Positions 17,323 to 25,180 of a DNA stretch of 34,005 nucleotides are shown one piece after another (within the stretch, counting starts at the first letter, position 1; each line of letters starts with the position of its first letter). This DNA is from Myxococcales bacterium. GTDB lineage: Bacteria; Myxococcota_A; Polyangia; Polyangiales; Polyangiaceae. The stretch is taken from contig JAUVCD010000007.1 of the NCBI GenBank assembly GCA_030590865.1, positions 1 to 34,005 on the forward strand, in the 5' to 3' direction. The notes beneath the pieces are model-generated. The model ran no database searches. It was not told the origin of the DNA and saw only the letters and a list, made by a program, of their open reading frames with translations. The position numbers and the translations under genes were made by a program.

Positions 17323-17916
17323 CTAGCTAGTCCAGTGGCCTTCGCGCAAGGCCGCCTGGTCGATCATCCGCACCTTGGGGCCGAGCGCTTCGCGGAAGAT
17401 GAATTCGTCATCAGGGATGAGGCCGCCGTCGCCAAAGTCCTCGGCAACCTCCATGGCGGCAGCAAGGATCGCCACGAAGGAAGCGAAGGTCGAGCCGCAG
17501 AGCACGGGCCGCAGCTCGGCGCCGCTCATGGCGGTCATGACTGGACAATCGCCTTCCGCATCCATCCGCGTGGTGTCGAGAAAGTAGGGATCGCCCAACA
17601 TCCCTTGGGCCACGACGATCCACCCTTCGCGCCAGCCGTTCATCCGTGGGTTGTCCCCGTCCCCTTGGCCGTAGCCGATCTGCTCTCCGGCTAGCTCGGC
17701 GACGGGGATGAAGCGCACTCGTTCGGTGGGTGTGACCGTTTCCACATCGAGCGGATCAGCGGCTTGCAAGAACGCCACGTAGCGGTCTGGCAAGTCGAGA
17801 GCTTGCTTTAGGGCCTTGACCACACCCTGGTCGTTGGTGCCGAAGTTTGCGGGAATAAGGCGCTTTTCAAAGACGGTCTTGAGTGCCTGTACCGATTCGG
17901 CCAGATCGCTATCCAC
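17323..17916 (-). CDS. SMI1/KNR4 (SUKH) family protein
   Basis: This 197-residue cytoplasmic protein has the SUKH pattern: LPDRYVAFLQAADPLDV near residues 42-58, the FIPVAEL strand (~69-75), then GWREGWIVVAQGMLGDPYFLDTT (about 94-116, hydrophobic strands around the Trp and Asp positions typical of the fold) and a CGSTFASFVAILAAAM helix. SUKH proteins often serve as immunity proteins against polymorphic or contact-dependent toxins, but many are not linked to toxins. No toxin gene is adjacent here, so that role is unproven. The start is GTG, with AGG directly upstream, so the start is uncertain. It is divergent from the UPRT-like gene, sharing a 98-bp intergenic region. Confidence 0.8.
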   Translation of the reverse strand: MDSDLAESVQALKTVFEKRLIPANFGTNDQGVVKALKQALDLPDRYVAFLQAADPLDVETVTPTERVRFIPVAELAGEQIGYGQGDGDNPRMNGWREGWIVVAQGMLGDPYFLDTTRMDAEGDCPVMTAMSGAELRPVLCGSTFASFVAILAAAMEVAEDFGDGGLIPDDEFIFREALGPKVRMIDQAALREGHWTS

Positions 17917-17978
17917 CTGTCGAGTCCTCGCGTCGGAGCTGATTGTTCACGCGCCGCGGACCGGTCGCCACTAAGGCT

Positions 17979-17999
17979 TAACCCCGTTTGGCGGGATTA
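17979..17999. promoter_or_regulatory. Inverted repeat in a divergent promoter region
   Basis: TAACCCCG (17979-17986) and CGGGATTA (17992-17999) are inverted copies (7 of 8 pairs) around TTTGG. The site ends 15 bp before the UPRT-like ATG and lies between two divergent genes, a position suited to an operator. No regulator gene is adjacent. Confidence 0.4.
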
Positions 18000-18014
18000 G
18001 TGTAACAAAAAGGA

Positions 18015-18830
18015 ATGATCGATACCGCCTATACACAGAGTCAGTACCGTCCGCCTGAGATCGACCACGCCTACGGGTCGCAGATCCACCTGCTAGACGA
18101 CCCCTTGGCTTGGTCGCTGTTGACCCGGGCATGTTCCCCCGAGGCGGGACAGCCCGAGTTTGGCCGGCTGATTTCCATGCTTTACAGCCGGCTGGCTGGC
18201 GTGGTGGTGAGCGCTGAGCTGCCTCGCGCCCGGGTCGACGTACCGACCCGAATGGCCTCCACCCATCGCGAGGCGGTTTACCGTGGCTTGGCCATCGACC
18301 GCCGCGCCAAGGCGGTTACGGTGGCCATCGCACGGGCGGGCACCGTTCCCTCCCAACTGCTCTTCGATCTGCTCAACGAGGTGCTCGACCCTGAGCAGGT
18401 TCGACAGGATCACCTGTTCATGAGCCGTCAAACCGACGACAAGGGCGCAGTCACCGGAGCGGTCTGGCACGACGCCAAGATCGGCCGAGACATCGAAGGG
18501 CGCTACGTGATGTTCCCCGATCCGATGGGCGCGACCGGCTCGTCGATGATCAGTGCGGTCGATCACTACAAGCGCTCGCTGGAGGGCACGCCTGCCAAGA
18601 TCATCGCCATGCACTTGATGATCACCCCCGAGTACGTCCGGAATCTGCAGAAGGCTCACCCGGATGTGACGGTCTACGCTCTTCGCTTGGATCGGGCGCT
18701 TTCGAGCGACAAGGCGCTGGCCGCCAAACCAGGAGAGGTGTGGGACGAAGAGAGCGGCTTGACGGACACGGACTACATCGTGCCCGGCGCAGGTGGCGTT
18801 GGCGAGCTGCTGAACAACGCCTGGGTGTGA
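18015..18830 (+). CDS. Divergent uracil phosphoribosyltransferase homologue
   Basis: This 271-residue protein has the UPRT layout: an IARAG segment (~113-117), the PRPP-binding region DPMGATGSS (169-177; canonical DPMLATGGS), then HPDVTVYALRLDRALS (~218-233) and a C-terminal YIVPGAGGVGEL (~254-265; canonical PGLGDAGDR). UPRT makes UMP from uracil and PRPP. Here both signatures are changed and the C-terminal Asp residues that mark the uracil site are missing. The protein is also about 60 residues longer than standard Upp, with an extended N-terminus. It may be a paralogue with another substrate or a non-catalytic role. AAAAAGGA abuts the ATG at 18015, too close for a normal ribosome site. The gene ends 7 bp from the convergent HAD gene. 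Confidence 0.78.
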   Translation: MIDTAYTQSQYRPPEIDHAYGSQIHLLDDPLAWSLLTRACSPEAGQPEFGRLISMLYSRLAGVVVSAELPRARVDVPTRMASTHREAVYRGLAIDRRAKAVTVAIARAGTVPSQLLFDLLNEVLDPEQVRQDHLFMSRQTDDKGAVTGAVWHDAKIGRDIEGRYVMFPDPMGATGSSMISAVDHYKRSLEGTPAKIIAMHLMITPEYVRNLQKAHPDVTVYALRLDRALSSDKALAAKPGEVWDEESGLTDTDYIVPGAGGVGELLNNAWV

Positions 18831-18837
18831 CGGGTGC

Positions 18838-19851
18838 CTAGTGGCGCTTGCGGAGTCGTGGGTTGCTGTCCACAGCGAGGGCAGGGTAGTCCAGCTCCGG
18901 CTCCGGTCGGGACGGCGGTGGTGGAATTTCGGGGGCCCGCAGCTCGAGCTCGGTGACCATCTCGCGGAGCTCTGAGGCGCCGGCCACGCGACGCTCGCGT
19001 ACCAGCTCTGCGTAGTCCTCGGCCAGCGCCGCGATCCCGGCACCGGCGACGTGTCCACGGCGCGCCAGCTCCAGGTAGCTGCGGGCCAGCGTTCCCCCGT
19101 CGAAGCGTTGCTTCAGAGCCAGATCCTGGGCCACCCGCAACACCGACCGAGGGGGCAGGCGGCCGCCCTCGTAGAGCACGCAAGCCGCCTGGAGGTAGTT
19201 GTAGAACGGCACGACGCGGCTACCGTAGAGGTTGAAGTCGACGGGTGAGCTTTGTCGCTCCAGGTGGATGAGGATGTGCTCCACCACCGGACCTGGCTCG
19301 ATATATGATGCGATGCGCACGGTGTCGGCGATGTCGTCTTCGTAGCACCGCTCAACTCGCATGACCTCGGCGAGTTGGTCTCCGTCCACCTGGCCAGCGC
19401 AGATGTCGGCGTAGATGGAATAGACGAAGGCGTCGGCCTCGGCGTCGTCACCAAAGAGGGTCTCCTGTACCAAGTCGCCAGAGCGATCCCGTTGGGTGGG
19501 CATTTCGCAGCGCCTACGCAGCAGCGCCGGTAGCTTGTAGCCCAGCTGCCCCCGTAAGGACCGGAAGCGCAGCCGCAGCAGATTCTGCAGGTTGGGCTTC
19601 AAGGTCAGGCTGGCGAAGCGGACGCCGTCGAGCCTGAGCTTCTCGACCACTCGTCCACGGAGCTGTTCGGGACTGCCCGAGAGAATGTGAATCTCCGTGC
19701 CTGCGTCCGACAGCTCACGCATGAGGGTGGCAGCCCCAGGAACGGTCTGCTTCTGGTCGGGACGCTCGATGGCCGTCCGGAGCAGCTCGAGGGGCGTGTC
19801 GAAGTCCGTGCGGAGGTAGGTTTTGTCCAGATCCCAGCGAGCGATGTACAT
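18838..19851 (-). CDS. HAD-superfamily phosphatase, App1/DUF2183-like
   Basis: This 337-residue protein opens with the HAD nucleophile motif WDLDKT (Asp7 and Asp9). Motif II, ILSGSP, is at 56-61, a likely motif III lysine is Lys106 in LGYKLPAL, and the acidic motif IV is FGDDAEAD (133-140). LSGSP followed by GDD and the overall order match App1-type phosphatidate phosphatase catalytic domains (DUF2183), which hydrolyse a phosphomonoester with an Asp nucleophile and Mg2+. The C-terminal ~190 residues are helical and unassigned. The start ATG follows AGAGG on the minus strand. No signal peptide is seen, so the protein is probably cytoplasmic or peripheral. Its lipid substrate is inferred, not shown. 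Confidence 0.75.
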   Translation of the reverse strand: MYIARWDLDKTYLRTDFDTPLELLRTAIERPDQKQTVPGAATLMRELSDAGTEIHILSGSPEQLRGRVVEKLRLDGVRFASLTLKPNLQNLLRLRFRSLRGQLGYKLPALLRRRCEMPTQRDRSGDLVQETLFGDDAEADAFVYSIYADICAGQVDGDQLAEVMRVERCYEDDIADTVRIASYIEPGPVVEHILIHLERQSSPVDFNLYGSRVVPFYNYLQAACVLYEGGRLPPRSVLRVAQDLALKQRFDGGTLARSYLELARRGHVAGAGIAALAEDYAELVRERRVAGASELREMVTELELRAPEIPPPPSRPEPELDYPALAVDSNPRLRKRH

Positions 19852-19901
19852 GTGACCTCTAGGCGCTGAGCCGTCTTGCCCTAGCAGGCCGCCGAACGGT
19901 C

Positions 19902-22622
19902 CTAGGAGCCAGCGAACCAGCGTTGGCGCATGAGCTCGAGCTTGTCCACTAGCTGGGTCTGTTTGGTTTTCTCGGCCAGACGCAGGGCATCATCCAGATA
20001 GGTATAGGCGTCTGCCGGATGGCCAATCCCATGGGCGGCGTTGGCCAGTGACGCTAAAATGCGCGGTCGCTCTTTGGCCTGGGGCCCTGCCATGCCGAGC
20101 GCCTCGGTCAGAATGCCCTCGGCATCCTGGTGCTTGCCTGCCAGCACCAGGGCATCTCCCAGCTTGGTGGAGAACATCATCATGGCACTTTCTGGGTCGT
20201 CCAGCTCGCCCCGTGCCATCTCGACCCGAGCCAATTCGAGGGCCCGGCGCAACGCTCGGACCGCTCCCTCAGGATCGTCTCGGGCGCGGGATCGGGCGGC
20301 GGTCTGCTCTAGGAGCATCAGGGCTTCGAAAGATTCGCCAGCGTGATAGGCATGGAGGGCATGGGCCTCGAGGGGAATGCGCAGGTCGTCCACGCCGAAA
20401 TCACGACGGGCTCGGACATGCAGCTCGCGCCTCACGCCACGGGGGATGGATCCCAGCACGATCTCGCGCGTCAAGGGGTGCCCGCAGGCTGCCTCAGGTC
20501 CGTTGACGACGATGAAGCCGGCTTGGCGCAGCACGGTGAGGTAGCGGCCAAGCTCGTCCACGTCGGGCAACAGGGCCACCAGCTGGGCTGCCCGCGAGGC
20601 ATCGCCGAGCACCGCTACCGCCTGAAGAACGCGACGGGCGTCGGCGTCGAGACGCTCGATGCGCAGGGAGATCAGATCAGCGAGGCGCCCAGGCGGCTCC
20701 TCACCACCTTCCCGGGTGTAGCGCACCAGCTGCCCGAGATACATCGGGAGCACCCGACGCTCGCCATCATCTTCCGCGCCGGTGAGCAGTGCGCTTCCGC
20801 CCCCGTTCTCGCCTAATAGAGCGGCGCCGAGCTTGGCGGGTAGACCCCCGAGCGCCAGCGCCTCGGCATTCTCCCAACCTGGGTCGAAGCGGGACTGGTG
20901 GGCCGCGATCAGTAGCGCTTCCACCAAGGGCGGCTCGCTGATCACGTCCTTGAAGGCATTGCGGCTGGCACCGTCGACGGCATGGAGATCGTCGATGGCC
21001 AAGATGACACTGCCACCGTCGGTTCGTCCTTGGGCCCGGCTGAGGGCCCAGCGCAGCGCTTCGGCGGCCAGGGCGCGAGTGCTGCTGCCCTCCGTGGCAG
21101 CCGGCGGCGCATCCGCCCAGCGCCGTGCCATCCGTCGCGAGGCCGGGCTCTCGTGATCGAAGATCGCCTCGAGCCCGGCGCGACCGTCCGACGAGATGCC
21201 CGTCCAATCACTCGCATCACCGCCATGCTCTGGCAGGCCCGCCAGGCCGGTGATGGCGTGTTGCAACGCGTAGTAACTTCGCTCTACCCACCATGGGTCG
21301 GGACCGACGGACACCACCCGGTCGCCCCGCTCTTCTGCCTGAGACAGGAACTCATTGAGCAGCCGGGTCTTGCCCACGCCATTGGGGCCGGCCAGGGTGG
21401 CGCTGGCGAGAGCGAAGTGCAGGGTCTCCCGGCGCTCCCATAGCCAGCCCAGCTCATCTTCCCGGCCACTGAGTGGCAGGGGCAGTTGAACCACTTGTGG
21501 CTCCGGCGGGGCTGACTCGCCTGGTGGGGGCGGAACCTCACTCCCGACGTGGAGCGGTGAGCCACACTCGCCGCAGAACTTTTGACTGCGAGGCATGGTG
21601 GCGTCGCATTCGCGGCAGCGCTGCAGCGGCAACGGGCTCGGTCGGTCTGTCGTGTCCTCGACGGTCGTCGAGTCTTTGAGCGCCGCGGAAAACTCATTGG
21701 CGCTCTGAAAACGCTCCGACGGGTCTTTGGCCAGGGCCTTGTAGACGACGTCGAGCAGCTGGTCTGGGATATCGCGATGAGGCGCCAAGGCCCGCAAGTC
21801 GGGCGGGATCTTGGTCAGGTGCATCAGCACCGTTTCCCGGGGCGTCCCGCCATCGAAGGGTAACTCGCCGCCTAACAGCTCGAAGAGCAGCACACCGCAG
21901 GCGTAGAGGTCAGCTCGCCGATCGACGTTGTCTCCCCGAGCCTGCTCAGGCGCCATGTACTCCGGCGTCCCGCACACCATGCCCGGGTCGGTAATGCGCT
22001 TACCTCTGCCCCTGGCGACCTCGAGGACCTTGGCGAGGCCGAAATCGAGCACCTTGACGAAGTCGCCGCCCGAACGCAGCGGTGACAGGACCAGGTTCTC
22101 CGGCTTCAGATCTCGGTGAATGATGCCGATGGCGTGGGCCTCCTCGAGGGCCGCCAAGGCTTGCATCAGAATGTCGACGATGCGGCCGATCTCGAGCGGG
22201 CCATCCTCGTGGGCGACCGTCGCCAGGTCCCGTCCACGAAGGTACTCCATCACCATGTAGAGTCGGCCTTCGAACTTGCCGAAGTCGATGACGCCCACCG
22301 AATTGGGGTGGTTGAGCTGGCTGGCGGCGCGCGCCTCGGTGATGAAACGAGCCTCCACCGTCTCATCGCCGAGCAGGTGGGGGTGAATGATCTTCACCGC
22401 CACCGTGCGTCCCAGCATCTTCTGCTCGGCCCGGTAGACCCGGCCCATGCCGCCGACGTCGATGAGCTCGATCACCACATGACCGCCCGGCAGGGAACAG
22501 CCCACGAGCGGATCGTCGCTCTTCTCCCGCAGCTTCTCCATCGGGAAGCCACAGGCAGGACAGAACCGGTGCTCTGCAGGGCACTCGGTGCCGCAAGATG
22601 GGCACGTCAATTGGTCGGACAC
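19902..22622 (-). CDS. Ser/Thr protein kinase with two zinc ribbons and an ATPase/TPR C-terminus
   Basis: This 906-residue multidomain protein has, in order: zinc ribbon (Cys7, Cys10, Cys21, Cys24); Hanks kinase domain (about 50-315) with the GGMGRVY loop, Lys77, HRDLKPEN (169-176), DFG (193-195) and GTPEYMAPE; a second zinc ribbon (Cys336, 339, 350, 353); a Pro-rich linker; and an AAA_16-like ATPase with GREDEL, Walker A GPNGVGKT (412-419) and Walker B VILAIDDLH (539-547). The C-terminal ~200 residues form TPR-like helices. It should phosphorylate Ser/Thr targets, with the STAND-like module as a sensor or switch. All kinase catalytic residues are present. The start is GTG with no ribosome site, so the exact N-terminus is uncertain, but it must precede Cys7. 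No membrane segment is seen. Confidence 0.9.
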   Translation of the reverse strand: MSDQLTCPSCGTECPAEHRFCPACGFPMEKLREKSDDPLVGCSLPGGHVVIELIDVGGMGRVYRAEQKMLGRTVAVKIIHPHLLGDETVEARFITEARAASQLNHPNSVGVIDFGKFEGRLYMVMEYLRGRDLATVAHEDGPLEIGRIVDILMQALAALEEAHAIGIIHRDLKPENLVLSPLRSGGDFVKVLDFGLAKVLEVARGRGKRITDPGMVCGTPEYMAPEQARGDNVDRRADLYACGVLLFELLGGELPFDGGTPRETVLMHLTKIPPDLRALAPHRDIPDQLLDVVYKALAKDPSERFQSANEFSAALKDSTTVEDTTDRPSPLPLQRCRECDATMPRSQKFCGECGSPLHVGSEVPPPPGESAPPEPQVVQLPLPLSGREDELGWLWERRETLHFALASATLAGPNGVGKTRLLNEFLSQAEERGDRVVSVGPDPWWVERSYYALQHAITGLAGLPEHGGDASDWTGISSDGRAGLEAIFDHESPASRRMARRWADAPPAATEGSSTRALAAEALRWALSRAQGRTDGGSVILAIDDLHAVDGASRNAFKDVISEPPLVEALLIAAHQSRFDPGWENAEALALGGLPAKLGAALLGENGGGSALLTGAEDDGERRVLPMYLGQLVRYTREGGEEPPGRLADLISLRIERLDADARRVLQAVAVLGDASRAAQLVALLPDVDELGRYLTVLRQAGFIVVNGPEAACGHPLTREIVLGSIPRGVRRELHVRARRDFGVDDLRIPLEAHALHAYHAGESFEALMLLEQTAARSRARDDPEGAVRALRRALELARVEMARGELDDPESAMMMFSTKLGDALVLAGKHQDAEGILTEALGMAGPQAKERPRILASLANAAHGIGHPADAYTYLDDALRLAEKTKQTQLVDKLELMRQRWFAGS

Positions 22623-22881
22623 GACGTCAGCGATCGGTCACACCTAGGTGACTGGAGGGTAGCCTTTGGTCAGAGACCGCGGTCCTGCAAGGGCCGCGGA
22701 ACTAGCATACGTTAACAGAAAGATGAGCGTGGATCATGCCCGCCTGCAACCCATTGGACGGGTCCATGGCAGCTTTTTTCGACCCTGCTTGACGCACTCC
22801 GGACGGGAGGGCTAGATGCCTCCGGCGTTTGGGGCCCGAGCATCGTCCCGAACCGCCAGAGCCAACCCAGAGGAAGATTCG
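22623..22881. other. Divergent intergenic region with palindromes
   Basis: This region lies between the minus-strand kinase gene and the plus-strand SCP2 gene. It holds a perfect 10-bp palindrome CACCTAGGTG (22641-22650), 18 bp upstream of the kinase GTG, and a hairpin with CCGCGGTCC (22677-22685) / GGGCCGCGG (22691-22699) and loop TGCAA. The second lacks a T-run, so it is not a standard terminator; both may be operator sites. The SCP2 promoter lies further right. Confidence 0.45.
22789..22817 (+). promoter_or_regulatory. Probable sigma-70-type promoter of the SCP2 gene
   Basis: TTGACG (22789-22794) and CTAGAT (22812-22817) are separated by 17 nt. Initiation near 22824 would give a leader of about 58 nt containing the AGAGGA ribosome site. 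Confidence 0.5.
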
Positions 22882-23223
22882 ATGGCCGTAGACATCAAGA
22901 AGTTGTTCAACGAGGAACTGCCCGGCGCAATCGCGACCAAGCCGGACGCCGCGAAAGAGATCGGCGCCAAGTACCAGCTCAACATTTCTGGCGACGACGG
23001 TGGCGAGTGGTTCATCGATTGTACCGACTCAGGCCCCAAGGCCGAGGCAGGCAATCCTGGTGGCGCGGACTGCACCATCGAGATGACCAGCGAGGACTTT
23101 CAGAAGCTGGTGGAGAATCCCCAGGCAAACGGCATGCAGTTGTTCTTCGCTGGCAAGCTGAAGGTGACCGGCAACCAAATGCTGGCCATGAAGCTGCAGA
23201 AGCTGTTCGACCTGGCGAAGTAA
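22882..23223 (+). CDS. SCP2 sterol-binding domain protein
   Basis: This 113-residue single-domain protein is typical of bacterial SCP2/sterol-carrier folds. It has IGAKYQLNISGDDGGEW, then the FIDC strand, GADCTIEMTSEDFQKLV and a terminal GKLKVTGNQMLAMKLQKLF, the characteristic C-terminal helix segment. Such domains bind sterols, fatty acyl chains or acyl-CoA in a hydrophobic tunnel. The ATG at 22882 follows AGAGGA at 7 nt; an upstream ATG at 22816 would add 22 residues without homology and is not favoured. It is followed by the AMACR-like gene after 54 nt and probably forms an operon with it. The substrate is unknown. Confidence 0.92.
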   Translation: MAVDIKKLFNEELPGAIATKPDAAKEIGAKYQLNISGDDGGEWFIDCTDSGPKAEAGNPGGADCTIEMTSEDFQKLVENPQANGMQLFFAGKLKVTGNQMLAMKLQKLFDLAK

Positions 23224-23229
23224 CACCGT

Positions 23230-23255
23230 CAGTCATCGCCTTGCGCCGATGACTG
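23230..23255 (+). other. Intercistronic hairpin
   Basis: CAGTCATCG (23230-23238) pairs perfectly with CGATGACTG (23247-23255) across an 8-nt loop, 6 nt after the SCP2 stop. No T-run follows, so it is more likely an mRNA-stabilising or attenuating structure than a full terminator. Confidence 0.6.
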
Positions 23256-23277
23256 ATTGCTCAGGGGAGGTTGCTCG

Positions 23278-24435
23278 GTGAAGGCGCTCGAGGGCGTTGC
23301 TGTCCTCGACCTGTCGAGGCTCATCCCAGGTCCCTTTGGCACGCTGGTGTTGAGTGACTTGGGTGCGCAGGTCGATAAGCTAGAAGCGGTCGGCCAGGGC
23401 GACTACCTGCGCCACTTCCCCCCGAGCCGTGCAGGTGCCTCGGTGGCGTTCCATGCGCTCAACCGCGGCAAGCGCAGCGCACTGATCGATCTCAAAGCCG
23501 CTGAGGGGCAGCGAGCGTTCACGCGGCTGCTAGGCCGCTACGACGTCTTGGTGGAGCAGTTTCGCCCAGGTGTGCTTGCCCGGCTCGGACTCTCCCACCA
23601 GCGACTGCTGGACGCCTACCCACGGCTCATCATCTGCGCGCTCACCGGCTACGGCCAGACCGGCCCACTGAAAGACCGGGCGGGGCATGACCTCAACTAC
23701 CTGGCTCGCTCTGGGGTGTTGGGCCTGCAAGGACCGAAAGACGGCCCCCCCCAAGTGCCTGGCTTTCAGCTGGCCGACGTGAGCGGCGGGATGTGGTGCG
23801 TCATTGCCATCTTGGCGGCGTTGCGCCGTCGTGACGTCACCGGTCAGGGCGAAATCTGCGACATCGCGATGGCCGATGGGGTGCTCGGTTTCGCCGCCTA
23901 TTCGCTCTCCGCTGCGCTGGCCGGTGAGAGTTCCGAGCGTGGCGACGAAGCCTTGACCGGGGGCATTGCCCCTTACAACACCTATCTGTCCAAAGATGGC
24001 GTCGCCATGACCCTCGCGGCACTGGAGCCCAAGTTCTGGCTCACCTTCGCCGCCGCCAACGGGCTCGCGCTCGACGGCTCGGCGCTGCTCGTCGGCGACC
24101 ATCAGGAGGCGCTAAAAGGGCAGGTCGCCGCGGTATTCCGCTCCCGAACCAAAGACGAATGGGTCGCCTTCGCCGCCGAGCACGACTGTTGTGTCGAGCC
24201 AGTCATCGATCCTCACGAGCTGGCAGAGCAAGACCATCATCGGGCTCGCGGCCTGGTGACCGAACGACTGGTGGACGGCGAGTTGGTCTCCCATTTTCGC
24301 ACGCCCGTGACACCCCGGGGCGAGCCGCCAGCTTTGGCGCCCAAGGCGGGAGAGCACACTCGGGAGATCTTGTCCGAAGCTGGTTTCAGTGATGGCGAGA
24401 TCACGGCCCTCTTCGAGGCTGGCGTGATCGCCTGA
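23278..24435 (+). CDS. Family III CoA-transferase, alpha-methylacyl-CoA racemase type
   Basis: This 385-residue protein belongs to the CaiB/BaiF family and shows the residues that mark alpha-methylacyl-CoA racemase (AMACR): GHDLNYL with His137, Asp167 in FQLADVSGG (30 residues later, the same spacing as His126/Asp156 in the mycobacterial racemase), and Glu250 in LEPKFW. The reaction would invert the C2 methyl centre of branched acyl-CoA so that it can enter beta-oxidation. Family III CoA-transferases share the fold, but the His and Glu favour racemase. GTG at 23278 is the chosen start because GGGGAGG lies about 8 nt upstream. The adjacent SCP2 gene fits an acyl-CoA or lipid pathway. Confidence 0.88.
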   Translation: MKALEGVAVLDLSRLIPGPFGTLVLSDLGAQVDKLEAVGQGDYLRHFPPSRAGASVAFHALNRGKRSALIDLKAAEGQRAFTRLLGRYDVLVEQFRPGVLARLGLSHQRLLDAYPRLIICALTGYGQTGPLKDRAGHDLNYLARSGVLGLQGPKDGPPQVPGFQLADVSGGMWCVIAILAALRRRDVTGQGEICDIAMADGVLGFAAYSLSAALAGESSERGDEALTGGIAPYNTYLSKDGVAMTLAALEPKFWLTFAAANGLALDGSALLVGDHQEALKGQVAAVFRSRTKDEWVAFAAEHDCCVEPVIDPHELAEQDHHRARGLVTERLVDGELVSHFRTPVTPRGEPPALAPKAGEHTREILSEAGFSDGEITALFEAGVIA

Positions 24436-24536
24436 CTTCCGCCGAGACGCCCAGACGCTGGGCTCGGCCCAGCGGGCAGTCGGTGACCTCGTGACGGTGG
24501 CCGCGCCGGCGCTCCCGTGCCACGACTTCAATCATC

Positions 24537-24983
24537 ATGGGTGCGGCGGTCGACCGACGTTTCCGTTTGTTCGTCTACGGGACCTTTCTGCCTGGCGAGC
24601 CTGACCATGACTTTCTCGACGGCGCCGAGCTCATCGGTCCGGCCACCACCAAGCCGCAGTACAAGCTCGTCGAGCTCACCGCAGCTGCTGCCCTCTTGGA
24701 TCGTGGTGACACCGCCGTGGTCGGCGAAGTCTACGACCTAGACGTGAAGACTCTCGCCGCCTGTGACGTCAAGCGGGAGCACCCCGTTCTGTTTCAGCGA
24801 AGAGCGGTCGAGTTGAGCGATGGAACGGTAGCCCACGCCTATTTCTTGAGCCACGAGCAGTCCCGCGGGCGGCGCCGAGTGCGAGGTGGCGATTGGCTCA
24901 ACCGCTTCACGTGCAAGCGGCCCGGCGAGCTGCAAGGCGCCGGCCCCTTCGTGTCTTGGGCCCGCTCCCGCCATCGCCGTTGA
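24537..24983 (+). CDS. Gamma-glutamylcyclotransferase-like (AIG2/GGCT fold) protein
   Basis: This 148-residue protein shows the GGCT signature YGTFLPGE (residues 14-21), a GPATTKPQYKLVEL strand pair, GEVYDLD (63-69) and CDVKREHP, where Glu81 is in the position of the catalytic acid. It matches the DxxE arrangement, although the usual EG is EH here. Members cleave gamma-glutamyl dipeptides to 5-oxoproline or have unknown roles. The protein is cytoplasmic. The ATG has no clear ribosome site. The basic C-terminus (SWARSRHRR) is an extension. It is 101 nt downstream of the CoA-transferase gene; co-transcription is possible but no functional link is apparent. Confidence 0.8.
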   Translation: MGAAVDRRFRLFVYGTFLPGEPDHDFLDGAELIGPATTKPQYKLVELTAAAALLDRGDTAVVGEVYDLDVKTLAACDVKREHPVLFQRRAVELSDGTVAHAYFLSHEQSRGRRRVRGGDWLNRFTCKRPGELQGAGPFVSWARSRHRR

Positions 24984-24993
24984 GTCGCTGCGC

Positions 24994-25016
24994 GCGTTCA
25001 GCTCGATGCTGAGCGC
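24994..25016 (+). terminator. Weak hairpin after the GGCT-like gene
   Basis: GCGTTCAGC (24994-25002) pairs with GCTGAGCGC (25008-25016) with one G-U, loop TCGAT, 10 nt after the stop. There is no T-run, so its termination ability is doubtful. Confidence 0.35.
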
Positions 25017-25131
25017 TCGGCTGCGGCTGACGCACAGTGCGCCAAATTGTGCCGCCTGTGGGTGTGCAGGTGGCTCACTAGCTCACCTCTGAAGAACCCG
25101 TCTGCCATCTAGCTTGCTGTTATTCCAGAAC

Positions 25132-25137
25132 TATACA
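25132..25137 (+). promoter_or_regulatory. Possible -10 box of the beta-propeller gene
   Basis: TATACA stands out in an AT-richer patch about 45 bp upstream of the propeller ATG. No convincing -35 box is visible at 16-18 nt. Confidence 0.3.
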
Positions 25138-25180
25138 GCCATGACGTAAGGCGGCACGGCGTGTGCACACTGTTGCCGCC

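Larger units (their letters stand above)
17096..17331 (+). repeat. Three GAAAC(TA)GCTAGT boxes
   Basis: The 13-mer GAAACTAGCTAGT occurs exactly at 17096-17108 and 17319-17331, and a version lacking two bases (GAAACGCTAGT) at 17220-17230. The core ACTAGCTAGT is a perfect palindrome. Each box follows one of the three terminator hairpins. The last copy overlaps the stop codon of the minus-strand SUKH gene. Confidence 0.75.

Noticed and set aside
22677-22699. CCGCGG hairpin as a terminator
   Set aside because: No T-run on either strand and it lies in front of two gene starts, not after an end.
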